Origin: Gnetum montanum
Taxonomy: Eukaryota > Streptophyta > Gnetopsida > Gnetales > Gnetaceae
Length of the DNA stretch: 64,000 nt
NCBI GenBank assembly: GCA_015680685.1
Contig: MNCI01030304.1
Span: 1,342,656-1,406,655, forward strand
Direction of reading: 5' to 3'
The translations under genes were made by a program, and so were the position numbers. Of the stretch, positions 11,150-22,779 are shown in pieces (position 1 is the stretch's first letter; every line of letters begins with the position of its first letter). Under the pieces are notes generated by a model. It had not been told where the DNA came from and searched no databases. It saw only the letters and a list, made by a program, of their open reading frames with translations.

Positions 11150-12650
11150 ATCACTTGAGGATCCTAATCATTGACCTCAATTGCATCATCTAAATCCTTA
11201 CCAAAAGTAGCCATAGCATAAGAAGATCTATATGTCTCCTCATCATTATCATCACTATTGGTACTAGAGCTAGAGACATGCTACTCACTGTCATCACCTG
11301 AAGAGGGTAGCTAGATTAGATCTCTCCATGGACGAAGCTTCACTTGAAATCAAGATGAAGTTGGTGGATCCTACTAGGATGGAGCTTGCTAAGAGGATGA
11401 GAAGGCACCCTTTGATAGATGATCAGATCAGTAGGACACCATTGGGATGAAGTCCCAAAGATTTTCTCCATAGCCTACTACTCAAATGACCTAGGAGCAA
11501 TATCCTGATGATGGGAATTAGGTCCATGCTACATAGGATCTAGAAGCTCCCCCTAGACACATGTTGGTGATGCATCAAGATCATCTGAATTTGAGGCATT
11601 TTTTAAATCATATGCCTTAGAAGGTCCAACTACTATTGAATGTCTGGGTGAGGCAAGAAGATCATTCTTACTATCTAAAATGGAAGGAGTGGTGATCTCC
11701 TCAAACTATATCCCATTAGGAGGAAGAGGTACTTCGGCTGCACCCATTCTCTTAGAAAGGTAAGATAGGTTCCTACCAATCATCCATAAGGTATGAGCAA
11801 ATGGCCTAAGCATCTTCTTCAATGAAGATCTCATCAAGCTACTAGCTGATTTAGACCTTCTCAACTAAAGAGAGGCCTGAGATGGTTATGCAGATCTCTT
11901 CTTTTGAAACTTTTATGACCCAATGCTAGGTTTTGCTTCATCAACATGAGTGGAGCTCCTATTTTCTGAATATTAACCAAGGCTCCTCTTACCTTTAAGC
12001 AAAGGAATATTAGGAATAAAAATACCTCATTATTGGATTAGAAAACTAATGAGGTGAGGGTGCCCAAGGATTCTCTCCTTGGTGAATAAACCCAACATGT
12101 CTCAATAGAGAGCATGATCCAAATTCAAGGATTGGCCTATGAGAAGGTAGTAGAGTATAAATAATTGGATAGGCAACAACTAACTATAGCTTTCTCCTTT
12201 TACAATGATATTATATAAAATAATGAGTGATAGGATGGAAGCATTTGGGACCATCTAACTTCTATATATTTTACCATTACAAAGAGATATTGACTTCCCA
12301 AATAGAGCATCACAAAATTCACCTTAGGAGATAGGAATTACACCATTTGTAAGAATTTCACTCATGGAATGAATGGTGACTCTAAACACATTAGCACTAG
12401 AAATCCCAAGAAGTGCATTAACAACTTGAGGAGACACATCAATAAGAAAACCCCCAACTATAGTAGTGAAGGCCCCAATGGAAGCATTTGTAATCACAAT
12501 GTTATTGTAAAATTCTTTGATGAAAATCTTAGGCACACAAGAATTCATAGAAATCAAAGTAACCCAACATATGACTAGAAAAAATCCCATCAATTCATTT
12601 GGATGATGTTGCTAGAAAGAAAGAGAATTCTTAGAGATGATAAAGATAGT
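11150..12650 (-). pseudogene. E2 'putative plant transposon protein' type ORF, decayed
   Basis: The best open piece is 12324-12593, with clear continuations to about 11150 through stops. It reads an IKEFYNNI start, a DVSPQVVNALLGIS block, then about 100 codons on an SLNLDHALY and HPHLISFLI block. That order fits the plant-specific family often labelled 'putative plant transposon protein' (PF20167/Transposase_32-like, assigned from memory). The tail (11150-11300) is Ser/Asp/Glu-rich and ends near a DKKGGE sequence. The domain's function is unknown; it occurs in retrotransposon-like plant loci. Here it occupies the place where a copia element should have pol. Confidence 0.6.
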
Positions 12651-13514
12651 TTTGAGTTACCTCAAATCAATGCTGGGTGCTAAAAGATCTGAATTGTGGA
12701 TTGTAGGTGCTTGTAGAAATGGAGGACACTTCCATTGACTTCTTACTCTTCTTTAGCAGTAGCCTTGATGTTCTAACCTTATTATGGGCCCTAACCTTAT
12801 TATTTGGAGAAAAATATGCAAATCACTATTGTTGGTGTAGCCCTAGTCATCTCCCCTTAGTCTTCTATGCTTGAATGAGTGAAAAATGTGTTTTCATTTA
12901 TATAATTACACTCAACAAGGGTTTTTAATGAAAACATAGATGTCTCCTTTGAAATATAGACATATCTTCTATGAATAAAACCTATAGGTAGACATATCCT
13001 TTGAAAAGTATCCATCTTGGCTATGATTAATGAAAACATAGGTTGATGTCTCCTTTGAGAAATAGACATCTCTAGGTAGACATCTTCTTTGTCATGTAGA
13101 TGTATCATGGAAGATGTCTTCAAGAAGATGTCTCAACATGATTGGGTTCAATAAGATAAGGCTCAAGAATGGCTGCCAAAGATTATAGGATTAAAAGATA
13201 TTCATAATGAATCAAAGACATACCTCAACTTACCTTTTTGCTAAAGAGAATGAAGGTATCTCGTGAGCTTGAGAGTGAGATCCCTCCTGTGAGGTTCTTA
13301 CACAAACTTCTTCAATTTCCAAGGACTAGCTTCCTTTCACAAAATTATATGAGAGAATTCTCTCACCATCATCCTCTTTCCTTTTGATTCTCCATACTTT
13401 TTTAACTCCCTTATCTTTTTGAGTTATCCTCATTTTCTTATTGGCCTGCTCAGTTTCCATCCTAGACACATTTTGATAAGACCAAGGAGTTTTGTAATAT
13501 ATCCAAGTGTTCAT
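12651..13514 (-). other. E2 interior spacer with AGATGTCT-like motifs
   Basis: A link between the transposon-protein frame and gag. Repeated AGACATCT/AGATGTCT-like words cluster at 12930-13140. Fragments of a Lys/Arg-rich frame at 13326-13514 may be the gag tail. Confidence 0.5.
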
Positions 13515-15099
13515 ATGATAAAAATTTAAATTACAATTCCATTTCTTGTGTCCAAATGTACTATAGTAAAAACACCTAACCCTTCTGTTAAATTTGTCAA
13601 ACCTTGAAATTACCCTTTGGTTACTTCTAGTTCTAGTAGTTACCTCAACTTTTGAAGTGGTATCTTATTCAAATGAGATTTTTGTGAACACTTATTCTTG
13701 TTGGTAGTATCCTAGTCCACTTTTATCATTTGAACTCCTTCCTTATCTAAGAACTATTTGAAGAGATTATTTTCCTTTGACTAGCCTTTCATTTATAAGT
13801 TTTCTATCTATAAGTTCTTCCTTAGCCTATTCATAAGACAAGGTTAGTTTTTCATTCTCAACCCTTAGGTTTGAGAGTTCTTTAGTGAGATCTAAAATCT
13901 TGATATTTAGTGTAGAAATATCTTAATCCTTTGTTTTTAGTCACGTATCTAACTTTATACAAAGACTATGGAAAGACAATAGTTCCTTACATAAAATATC
14001 ATACCTTTCTTCATCATTTTCAAATTAATCAATATCTAAGAGGCTAGCATTATTATCTATGAGGGACATACAGATGAGATGTGAATATTTTGTATCACCA
14101 TCCACTTCTTCACTTGGTTCTTCATCCTTTTCTAAAGGTTGGTCCTTTTCATATCCATACCATTGCTATCTTTCCATTGCAACTTGCCATTGATAAGACA
14201 TTCAAAGGCTACATGACCTCTTCCACCACATACCCAACATTCTATCGAAAAAGAATTAAAATTAGAGTTTGAAAAATCCTTACCTCTAACCTTACATTTG
14301 GTGTTGGATTGGTTGGATCCTTGTTGATTAAAGCTCTTGCCCCTATTTGCTAGCAACCTTTGAATCCTTCTTGATAGAAGTGCAATTTCTTCTTCATTGT
14401 TCATTTCTTGCATATCTAAGTCATTCTCTTTGAATGCTAATTTCAAGGCAACGGGATCTTATTTTATTGCTCCTTCTCTTATGAGATTCATTTCATAAGC
14501 TATAAGAGCACTTTGAAGTTCTTCAAATTTTAAGACCAAAAAATCTCTAATCTCTTCCATAGTTGTAACTTTAGGTCTAAATTCAAGTTGTATTATTCTA
14601 ATCATTTTAATGATTACATCACTTTAAATAAAATCCTTACCTATACCTCCAAGTGCTAAAACTAGATCATTTGCCCTAGAGAAGTAATCTTTTATCTTCT
14701 CACCTTCTTTCATTCTAAGTTTGTTATATTCACTTTGAAAAACTAAGAGTTTTGATTGTTTAACTATGGATGTGCCTCATAGGTAGCTTCTAAGGTTTCC
14801 GAGATTTCCTTAGCAATTCTATAGCCAACTATCTTATTAAATTCATACTTATTTAAAGCACATTATAAACAATGTCTTTATTTGGAATTGTACATAAACT
14901 TATCTCTTTCTTCTGATGTCCACTTGCTCCATGGTTTGATGTCCTTTGTTGCACTATTGATAGGTGGTGTATAACCTTTAAGGATGGACTCCTCAACCTC
15001 AAACTTCATTAACTCAAAGAAGCCTTGCATCATCACCTTTCAATAAGTAAAATCGAACCTATCAAACATTGGTGGCTTTATGTAGGATGTCTCATCCAT
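13515..15099 (-). pseudogene. E2 gag with zinc knuckles, decayed
   Basis: The minus-strand start at 15099 gives an MDETSYIKPPMFDRFDF-like opening, the usual 'KPPMFDG..YxxWK' start of copia gag/UBN2 proteins, with the Trp codon changed to TGA. Further on are a PWSKWTSEE block and a GYRIAKEISETLEATYE block (about 14800). The open piece 14132-14446 has an intact CCHC knuckle CWVCGGRGHVAFEC. A second, damaged knuckle CFYYSTFGHKKWNC lies near 13560-13600. Stops and frame breaks are common, so this is a dead gag. Confidence 0.78.
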
Positions 15100-15138
15100 G
15101 GTTCACTCTTGAAAGTTGATATTAAGTGTAAGAGTATT

Positions 15139-15152
15139 GGGCTTCAATACCA
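15139..15152 (-). other. E2 primer-binding site (initiator-Met type)
   Basis: The minus strand reads TGGTATTGAAGCCC two bases after the LTR end. The common copia site is TGGTATCAGAGC. This sets the element's orientation. Confidence 0.7.
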
Positions 15153-15154
15153 CT

Positions 15155-16224
15155 TGAGGATCAAGAACTTAGAATGAGGGTTGAATAAGTTTCCTAATTT
15201 GAAGTCAAACCTATCATACAAAACACACCAAAAATTATGTGGTTCTCTAACTTGGGTAGTTCACACTCAAAGGGTAGATTCCTTGCATACCTTTGGACTT
15301 CGTTTCTTCCAAAATGTGGTTTAGAGGACATCACAACCTTTACAAAATTTGAGCTTTGCTACAGAGAGTTTTTTCATTGCGAGATCTCTTAACCCTGTAA
15401 GGTCCCAACAAGCTCAAAATGTGATCTACAAGATCCCACAACTTGTACAAAACTTGAGCTCTTCTCCAGAGTGTTTTGACACTTCAAAACCACTCAATCC
15501 CATAGGATCCCAACAAGCTCAATATGGATGCCTTCTTGCACAAAGCACATCAACCCTATAGGGCAATAAAGAAAGAGAAAGAAAAATAAGGAATAAGTGT
15601 AACTCAAATTACAAGTTCTTGTACTTTGAAGCATAATACTACAAACAATCAAGAAAATTATGTGACAATGAAGTACACAAGTACAACAACATAAAATAGA
15701 CAATGATTGCTTTGATGTTAACTTCTCATCATCATTCTCAAGAATTTGGCTTCTTCTTATAACATTGGAGTTTTTGAAAACTCCTCAAAATTCATGCAAC
15801 AACTACCCAACAACTAGTATAGACATCTCCTTTGAAGTTGGAATGTCTACCTAAGTTCTACCTCAATTATGAGAGACATCTCCTTAAATAATGGGAAGTC
15901 TCTTAGGATATGTCTACTCTGCAATGGAGATGTCTCCTAAAAATAGTAAATGTATCCTCAACTTTTGGTTCCTGATATTCTAAGTCTTCCTTCCATCAAT
16001 TTTCTTTCTTTCCAAACCTTGAATCTTTTTCATTTAACTCATAGCCTTTTTTTTTCATTCATATTTGTCCATGCTCTCATCTTGCGTATGTAATCTCCAT
16101 TTTGGCATCTCGTTGTATATTTCATTTTCTTGAGTTCTTAATCATGTCTTGCAAGATTAACATACACACAAAAAAACTATGTTCTCCATTTTTCTTAAGA
16201 TTTGGACATACCAAAAGGTCAACA
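15155..16224 (-). repeat. E2 5' LTR
   Basis: 1070 bp, matching the interrupted copy (412-502 plus 9829-10779) along its whole length. It is rich in AGACATCT-like words at 15820-15950. Confidence 0.88.
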
Positions 16225-16789
16225 CCTACCATTTTCTAAATTGGGATGGGTATTTTCAAAAATGTCCACATCTATACAGCTCTTCTTTGATCTTGGGAAG
16301 ACATCTGTGCATCAATCAAACTCTCTCACCAGACATATCCTATTTTTGTGAGATGTCTCTTCCTAGGCCAAGACGTCTTCACTTCTGGCAAGATATCTTG
16401 CTTAAGATGTCTCATGCTTATGTGAGATGTCTTATCTAAGATGTCTCACCTAAGATGTCCTCTTCTCTATTGAGATGTCTTGCTCAAGATGGTAGTCTAA
16501 ATAGTGAGATGTCTCTTCTAATCTCCAAAAGTCTCCAATCACTCCTAGGCTTCAACCAAGACATCTTATAGTCCTATAAGATATCTCTCTAGTGTTTGAA
16601 ACCTACAAAACACACATGTAGGAAAGAACAGTGAGATCGGAAGAAGTGTCCCTACACCAGCATATAAACCTTTAATACTTCTAGTATGAATATTCTCATC
16701 TTATAGTAGAAGTACATTGAAGTATTCTTGAAGGAGAAATTATAGTGGAACAAATCAAAATAACTACTTTTAGCTCTAGGATTTAATGG
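16225..16789. repeat. Cluster of AGATGTCT-type motifs, no gene
   Basis: Between the E2 LTR end and the LINE, about ten copies of AGATGTCT or its close variants occur at 16300-16580, in irregular spacing and both orientations (the word is the reverse complement of AGACATCT). Similar words occur inside E2. No coding frame was seen. Confidence 0.6.
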
Positions 16790-17732
16790 TTTTGCTATCA
16801 AATTTTTTAAGAAGCACTGGGACATTGTTGGAGATGATCTTTTTTAAGTTGTGTAAGAAACTATTAAAAATGTTTCTCTCAATAAAAATATTAGTAAAGG
16901 TATGATTCATTTTCTTCCTAAGAATGGAGACCTTTAACATATTAGTAATTGAATACCTATTACTCTTCTTAACAACACCTATAAAAGTTTAGTTAAATGC
17001 ATAGCTTGTCAAATTTAAAAGGTTATACAAGATATCATGAAACCTAAGAAAATAGGTTTTGTTAAAGGCAAACCTATTTTAAATAATACTATTACAACTT
17101 GGAAGAGAATGAAATGGGCTTCTCATACTAGCCAGGACATTTCTTTTATTAAGTTAGGTTATGCAAGAGCTTAAGACAAGATTGAATGGAATTTCATTAC
17201 TTCTTGCTTTTATAAAGTGTAATTTGGTGATTATTTTATTTGTGTTTTTTGTACCTTGCTCACTGATGATAATGCTTAAGCTACTACAAATTTTGACTTA
17301 AGTTCCTCCTTTTCTCTTTAGCAATCAATTCATCAAGGTTATCCTATAGCTTCCTTTTTTAAATTATTACTGCAAACTTTCTTTCACAATATAATCTATA
17401 AAGGAATATCATTAAGAAAATTTGAATTAATGATCAAGATATGCAATTGCTTAACATACACTTTGTAGATAATTATTTTTTTATAATCAACAATTCTTTG
17501 TAACATATCAACATTCTTTTAGCTAGAGTGAAAGATTATAGCATTTTATATGGCTCTCATATCAATTTTTTAAAAAAATGTTGTTTCTTATAATAAAAAT
17601 ATTGATGAATGAGTTACTCTCAAGTCTTGGAAAATCTTGAAAAAATATTTTATCTTCAAAATTTTAAAATTACCTTTTTCTTTTAAACTAAATCTTACTA
17701 TTTTGTGGAATTGTATGGTTGAAAGAATTGTT
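16790..17732 (+). pseudogene. L1-type LINE reverse transcriptase, left part
   Basis: A decayed frame reads FFKKHWDIVGDD, a MIHFLPKNGDL-like block, PITLLNNTYKSLVKCIA, IGFVKGKPILNN and a KLGYARAXDKIEWNFI block. These are the successive RT motifs of plant L1 elements. The domain after RT follows (KLPFSFKLNLTILWN, about 17660). Many stops and frame changes make it dead. The coding trace is cut at about 17732 by an RTE element and resumes at 19119 without loss. Confidence 0.82.
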
Positions 17733-17768
17733 TAAGAAAATTTTGAAGGATGGAGAAATGCCCAGCAA

Positions 17769-18340
17769 TTGGAAAAAAAAAGCTTTATTATTCCTATGTA
17801 TAAAAACAAAGGAGACATACAAGATTTTGCAAACTATAGAGGGATCAAGCTAATGAGCCATACAATGAAGCTTTGGGAGAGAGTCACAAAGCACCATTTT
17901 AGACTTGAATCAATAGTCTCAAAAAATCAATTTGAATTTATGCCAGGCAAATTTACTATAGAGGTTATTTTTTTAATATGACAACTAATGGAGAAATTCA
18001 TAAAACATAAAAAAAATCTATATATGACCTTCATTGATTTAGAAAAAACATATGATAAAGCTCCTAGAACTATAATTTGGCAAGCCCTATAAATAAAAAA
18101 TATCCCTAATAAATATATTAAGTGAATCAAGACATGTATGAAGGATCCACCACTAAAATTAGAACAACTTGTGGAATAACATTTGATTTTTTACTTACAA
18201 TAGGTCTACATCAAGAGTCTGCACTTAGCTCATACTTATATGTTATTATTATGGATAATTTAACAAAGGAAATACAAGATGAAATCCCTTGGTCTATGTT
18301 ATTTGCTGATGATATTGTGTTAGTGGATACATCTCAATGA
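17769..18340 (+). pseudogene. RTE reverse transcriptase core
   Basis: Two open pieces (17769-17981 and 18122-18340) and the sequence between them hold RT motifs 1 to 5: the NYRGIKL block, the QFEFMPG block, FIDLEKTYDKAP, the GLHQESALS block and FADD. RT would copy the element's RNA at the target site. Stops at 17979 and 18091 and the frame change near 18120 break it. Confidence 0.88.
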
Positions 18341-19089
18341 AATATTGCTACTAAAATAGAGAAGTGGAGACATGCTCTAGAATTAAAAGGCTTAAAGATC
18401 AATAGAAGTAACACAGAATATATGACATGCAATTTTAATGATAGCTTAAACAATGATAACATAGAAGTAACTATTCAAGGTAAAAAAAAATGTCTCTTGC
18501 TACAAATAGTTTCATTACCTAGGATTAATCCTCCAATCAGATGGTGAAATTGATACAAATATCAAACATAGAATTGAGGCAAGATGGTCAAAATGGAGAT
18601 AGGCTAGTGGTGTTCTATGTGATAAAATAATACCAATAAAATTAAAGAGAAAATTTTACAAGACAAAAATTAGCCCTACTATCTTATATGATGCTAAATA
18701 TTTGACAGTACAAAGAAAGCATGAATAACAAATCAATGTGGTAGAAATGTGAATGCTTCAATGGATATTGAATATTACTAGAAGAGATAAACTACATAAT
18801 ATAGACATCAAAGGAAAACTTGGAGTGGCTTCTATTTCAAATAAGCTACAAGAATGGTCAACTTAGATGGTTTGGACATGGGCAAAGAAGATCAGACAAT
18901 GAATCTATATGCAAAGGTTGCTACATCACTATTCCAAGAAAGCCACCAAAAGAAAGACCAAAAAAGGTATACGAAAAATGATCAAAGATGATTTGAAAAA
19001 CTACAAATAAGCAAATATCTAGCTCTTCATGGAGATGAATGGTGAAAAAGAACTCATGTAGTTAACCCCATTTTACTGTAACATGGCTA

Positions 19090-19118
19090 GGACGATGATG
19101 ATGATAATGATGATGATG
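19090..19118 (+). repeat. (GAT)n tail of the RTE LINE
   Basis: GACGATGATGATGATAATG and further GATs end the element. Plant RTE LINEs commonly end in short tandem repeats rather than poly(A), so this marks the 3' end. Confidence 0.8.
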
Positions 19119-20500
19119 TGGTTGCCAAAATTGAAAAGAAAAACTTGATAAATGAAAAAGAAAAAAAGCTTCCCTTTTTTAGTTATTAAACAGATACTAC
19201 AATCAACTCATGTTTATTACTCTAGTTATTGAGCTCCTCCTAAAACTTCTTATGATAAAATTGATTGTATTATCTATTGGTGTTTTTGGTGTGCTAAGTA
19301 ACATAGAAAAGGCTATTCCAGAGTTTCTTGGGATATTTGCACTAGCAGCAAGAAAGATGAAGAGTTTGGCCTCATTAATTGTTATAATCAAGGCATTTCT
19401 CTTGCAGCAAAATGAATTGCAAAGTGCATTAATGAAGATGATGTTTAGATCTTTTTTTTAAGAAATATAATTGATGCAAACTTAGTAAGTATTAGAATTA
19501 AAATCATATTAGAGTTCTAGAATATATGTTTAAGCAAATTAATCCATGGTAGCTTTCTTTTACTAAAGGATCTTGGGCTCCTAACTCATCTAGGTTGTGC
19601 ACCACTTGGATCAAGTTTGGTATTAGTGCACTTTCCTATCTACGTATGCATGATAGATGTATTACATAGAAAGAGGTTGTAGCCTCTATGGTTTGAATAG
19701 AAAAGAGAAGAAAAAATCTTGAAAATTCATTTCCAAGTATGAGAATTTATTTAAAGTCACCAATAGTTTGCATTATGCTTATCTAGATAATTTTTAAAAG
19801 GATGACATATATGTTTTTCCTTTTTAACTCCAAAGTTATATACGAGGTTATTACTAAGATTCATTTTATTCATAACAAATTCAATAAGGCCTATAATATG
19901 CAATTATCATCATAATTTTGGAAGGAGAAAATGAAAAATATTTGGAGTGCTCCTATCTTTCCTAAAATTCATATTTTTTTGTGATGTCACATTTATCAAG
20001 GTCTTCCTATCAACATTCATCTTAAACATATAACAAGTGTTTCTCCTTAATGTTATTTAGAATTTATAACAACTTTCAACCAAGCATCAATGACATCATT
20101 CTTCTTGATCAACCTACTCTATCTACTCAATTTCTTTACATTTGGAATTGTCTTTGACCACTTGTCATTAACTCTTTTTATAAACTTCAATTTGTAATTA
20201 TTTTCTAGCACCAAGAGCATAACTATGACCTCAATGCAAGAGTTAAATATTGAATTCTCAAAGATATTTTTTCATTATTTCTATTTATTAGATTCAATAG
20301 CAAAAAAGGTTTAAGTGAAAGCTGAACAATTAATTTATTTTTTTAAAAGTAATTTATTTTTATTTTGGAGGCTCAAATATGGGAAACATTCTTATTTTAT
20401 TAATATTTGTTCATTATTTCTAATTGATGTGTTTTTTGTATTTAAAGAGAATTTTTTCCTCCTTACAAAAAACCTTTTAGTAAGAAGTCAAAATTCATAA
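19119..20500 (+). pseudogene. L1-type LINE, right part
   Basis: The interrupted L1 frame resumes at GTTGCCAAAATTGAAAAG. It shows a YYSS-type block, a LASLIVIIKAFLLQ region (alternate frame INCYNQGISLAAK at about 19370-19415), and the C-terminal zinc-binding RT block with KNIWSAPIFPKIHIF and W/C-HIYQGLPINIHLKHI (19930-20040). This last block is the zf-RVT region of plant L1 elements. It is decayed throughout. Confidence 0.75.
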
Positions 20501-21208
20501 GCACACTTAGCCAGAGGAGAGGGGAGGTTTTTTAGGTTTGGGGTACACTTTTTAAGATTAGATGTAAGAATGTAAACCAAGATTTTCTAAGATTATTTGT
20601 AAAGATGTAAACCTCAAAAAGCCTCTCTAAAATTTTTGACCTTTTCTTTTAAAATCTCTTTTCATTAACTTGATGTAGTTAGAATTTTTTAAATATTATT
20701 AACTAGCATTTTTGTGGTTAAGGATCACATTAAAAGTCACCTTAGGAAATTTGTAGCTTGGTTTTTATTTAGAGGATGGAAGACAGAGAAATGTTTGCAC
20801 AAAGATTGTTACATAAAGGTCTACATAATGGAGACAGAGTAAAGAGGCTTGTTTATAGAAAAAGTTTTTTGATTTATGACATATTTGAGAAGAAAATCAT
20901 GCAAAATACAAAAAAGATAGACAAATATGTTCACTAAAATAGTTCTTTGATTGTAATTAATGATATGGTTGACAACTAGTAACATTCATAGATGGCTTTT
21001 TCCTTGGCATGCATGGATACAGTGGCATTGTTATTGTTGATGTGGTCATGATATCATGACTAATAAGTGGTTACATTATTGAAGTTTGGAATGTATCGAT
21101 ACAATGTTATTGCTATCCTCAAAAAGCATATCGAATCTTTTGTTATCAGATACAGTCATGGTTGATAAAAAGGAGAAATCATTATGAGGATTGTGATGAT
21201 ATGATAGA
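20501..21208. other. Probable L1 3' tail, then unassigned sequence
   Basis: The G-rich block and the repeated GTAAACC phrases at 20515-20640 resemble an L1 3' untranslated region. From about 20700 to 21208 nothing was recognised. Confidence 0.45.
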
Positions 21209-21217
21209 AACTAATAC

Positions 21218-21249
<32 letters not shown>
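21209..21249 (+). repeat. (AT)n microsatellite
   Basis: A run of about 18 TA units, 90 bases before the LOG pseudogene. Confidence 0.95.
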
Positions 21250-21250
<1 letters not shown>

Positions 21251-21339
21251 CATTAAGAAGAACATGATCTAGTAGTATAAATGGAAAGATGCATTTCAAT
21301 CAATTGAATGATGTGTGTTGACAAGTTTGAATCAGTGGA

Positions 21340-22306
21340 ATGACAAGAATTTGTGTTTTTTGTGGAAGTCAGTTAGGCAACCATAATAGATTTGAACATG
21401 TTGCAAAAAAACTTGGATTAGAAATGGTAATGTTAGTTGTTACTAATTTTCAAGGTATGTATAAAAAATATATATGTTTTTATTTATTTAACTTAGTGGT
21501 TTTGGTACGAAGGTTGGAAGAAATATTGAATTAATATATGGCAGAGGAAGCATTGGGCTAACGGATGTTGTAGCTAACACTTTTTTTAGTAGGGGAGGAA
21601 ATGTTCTTGGATAAGCTTATGACTTTAGATTCTTATTAAGGTATTTTTCTCATGAATTATTAGTTGATTATTGTTTGTATCTTGAATAATATAGTGCTAC
21701 CCAAATTTCTTACATCTGAGCAAGTACTATTTTAGTAACAACAATCTTTTGTTAGTGTAGTGTACTTGTACATATCATACTGATAGTTTAAGTATTTTCT
21801 TGTGATTTTTACTACACATAAATCATTGGTAAAACAATCAACAATGTTCATATTGTTAACACTATGCACAAGAGGAAAGCAATGATGATAGAGTATTCAA
21901 ATACCTTTATTGGTTTACCATGTAGTTAGCTATATTTGTATTTCGTTTTGTAATATTTAATGTATTCTTTTGTAGTAGAAATAATTTTATTTTCTTATTA
22001 CTAGGTGGTTTTGGGATCATGGAAGAGGTTATGAAGGTTATTAGTTGAAGACAACTTGGAATTCATAACCAACGAATATGTTTGATGATGCTGTAACACT
22101 AGGCATAAGTTATTATGATTAATGTGAAAAAGAAATTAAGAATTTTTCTTTAGTTTTAGGTTGGATTGTTAAATGTTGAAGGATATTATGAATTTCTATG
22201 GACATTTTTAGATCATGTAGTGAATGCTAGTTTTATTAGTAGTTAATATCATAATATTTTTTTTGCAAAGACTTGTCCAAGAAAGTTAATCAGTAAGCTT
22301 TTAATA
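21340..22306 (+). pseudogene. LOG-like: LOG-type cytokinin phosphoribohydrolase, broken, with introns (copy A)
   Basis: LONELY GUY enzymes release active cytokinin bases from their ribotides. Five exon-like pieces lie in the family order. Exon 21340-21426 reads MTRICVFCGSQLGN and ends at a GTAATG donor. Exon 21513-21640 reads IELIYGRGSIGLTDVV (family: DLVYGGGSVGLMG). Exon 21855-21921 reads MHKRKAMM-IEYSNTFIGLP. Exon 22005-22070 reads GGFGIMEEVMKVI, the remains of PGGYGTLEE. Exon 22160-22306 reads VGLLNVEGYYEFL. Introns have GT/AG-like edges. Damage includes a Gly-to-Arg change in the GGG loop, a frameshift after NVLG (stop at 21614), a stop in the fourth exon (TGA near 22046) and one at about 22241. 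A spliced gene was therefore copied as DNA, not as a retrocopy. The family assignment rests on motif order and is strong. Confidence 0.82.
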
Positions 22307-22779
22307 TGGAAATAGTACTGACAAATTGCATATATTTTTGTTTTCTTTTTTCTAAATTTTGGTCAGTCTAATAAGTAATGCATCTCATAAAATTTTCCAA
22401 AAATGAACAGAGAATAGCTTGGATTTAAAGAAAATATTTCAGTTGAAGAAAATTGTGGCTAGATCATGTGTCAACCAAAGCATTCACCATATTTACTAGA
22501 AACTAGATTGGAACCATCTAATCCAAGTGCAAGCTAGGCTCTTGCGTTGGTGTAACCTAATGACTATAAGTAGCTATGAATGTACCTTAAATATATTACC
22601 AAAAGGAAATAATCATTCATAAGGAAAAGTGATTGTTTTCTCAGTAGTTGGAGTCATTATATTATTGCTAACGTAAAGACCTATGTATATTTATTAGTTT
22701 GAAAATTTGTTTCACAAATGGATTTTTGAATTGCTGCATGTAGGGTTTTCGAACTCAAACATAGTTTTTTCATTCAATT
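22307..22779. other. Spacer, no gene seen
   Basis: AT-rich. It starts with the sequence shared with copy B up to about 22365 (AAATTTTGGTCAGT). After that point it belongs to a segment present only in copy A. Confidence 0.5.

Larger units (their letters stand above)
412..16224 (-). mobile_element. E2: copia-type LTR element without recognisable pol, interrupted by E1
   Basis: Two long direct repeats (412-502 joined to 9829-10779, and 15155-16224) bound a 4.4 kb interior. Read on the minus strand, the order is 5' LTR (16224 to 15155), a primer-binding site resembling the initiator-Met tRNA site of copia elements, a gag-like frame with zinc knuckles, a frame resembling the 'putative plant transposon protein' family, a purine tract, and the 3' LTR. 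No reverse transcriptase, integrase or protease could be found. Without E1 the element is about 6.5 kb. I did not find a matching target-site duplication (ATTCT on the left, CCTAC on the right), so end erosion or inter-element recombination is possible. Confidence 0.8.
17733..19119 (+). mobile_element. RTE-type LINE, 5'-truncated, inserted in L1
   Basis: The sequence opens mid-protein with a KILKDGEMPSNW-like block. It continues through NYRGIKLMSHTMKLWERV (17835), NQFEFMPGKFTIE (17925), a FIDLEKTYDKAPR block (18030) and the catalytic block MLFADDIVLVDTS (18300-18337), with the FADD motif intact. The 3' part keeps the EW-type end block and finishes in a (GAT)n tract. Its place between two continuous halves of the L1 frame defines the insertion. 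Several stops and frameshifts make it inactive. Confidence 0.88.

Noticed and set aside
407-16229. Target-site duplication for E2
   Set aside because: ATTCT and CCTAC do not match, and shifting the ends by a few bases gives no convincing pair.
16631-16662. AGATCGGAAGA followed by GTGTCCCTACACCAG resembles sequencing-adapter text
   Set aside because: Only the first 11 bases agree in order. The rest departs from any adapter, and the surrounding sequence is continuous. Checking reads across it would settle it.
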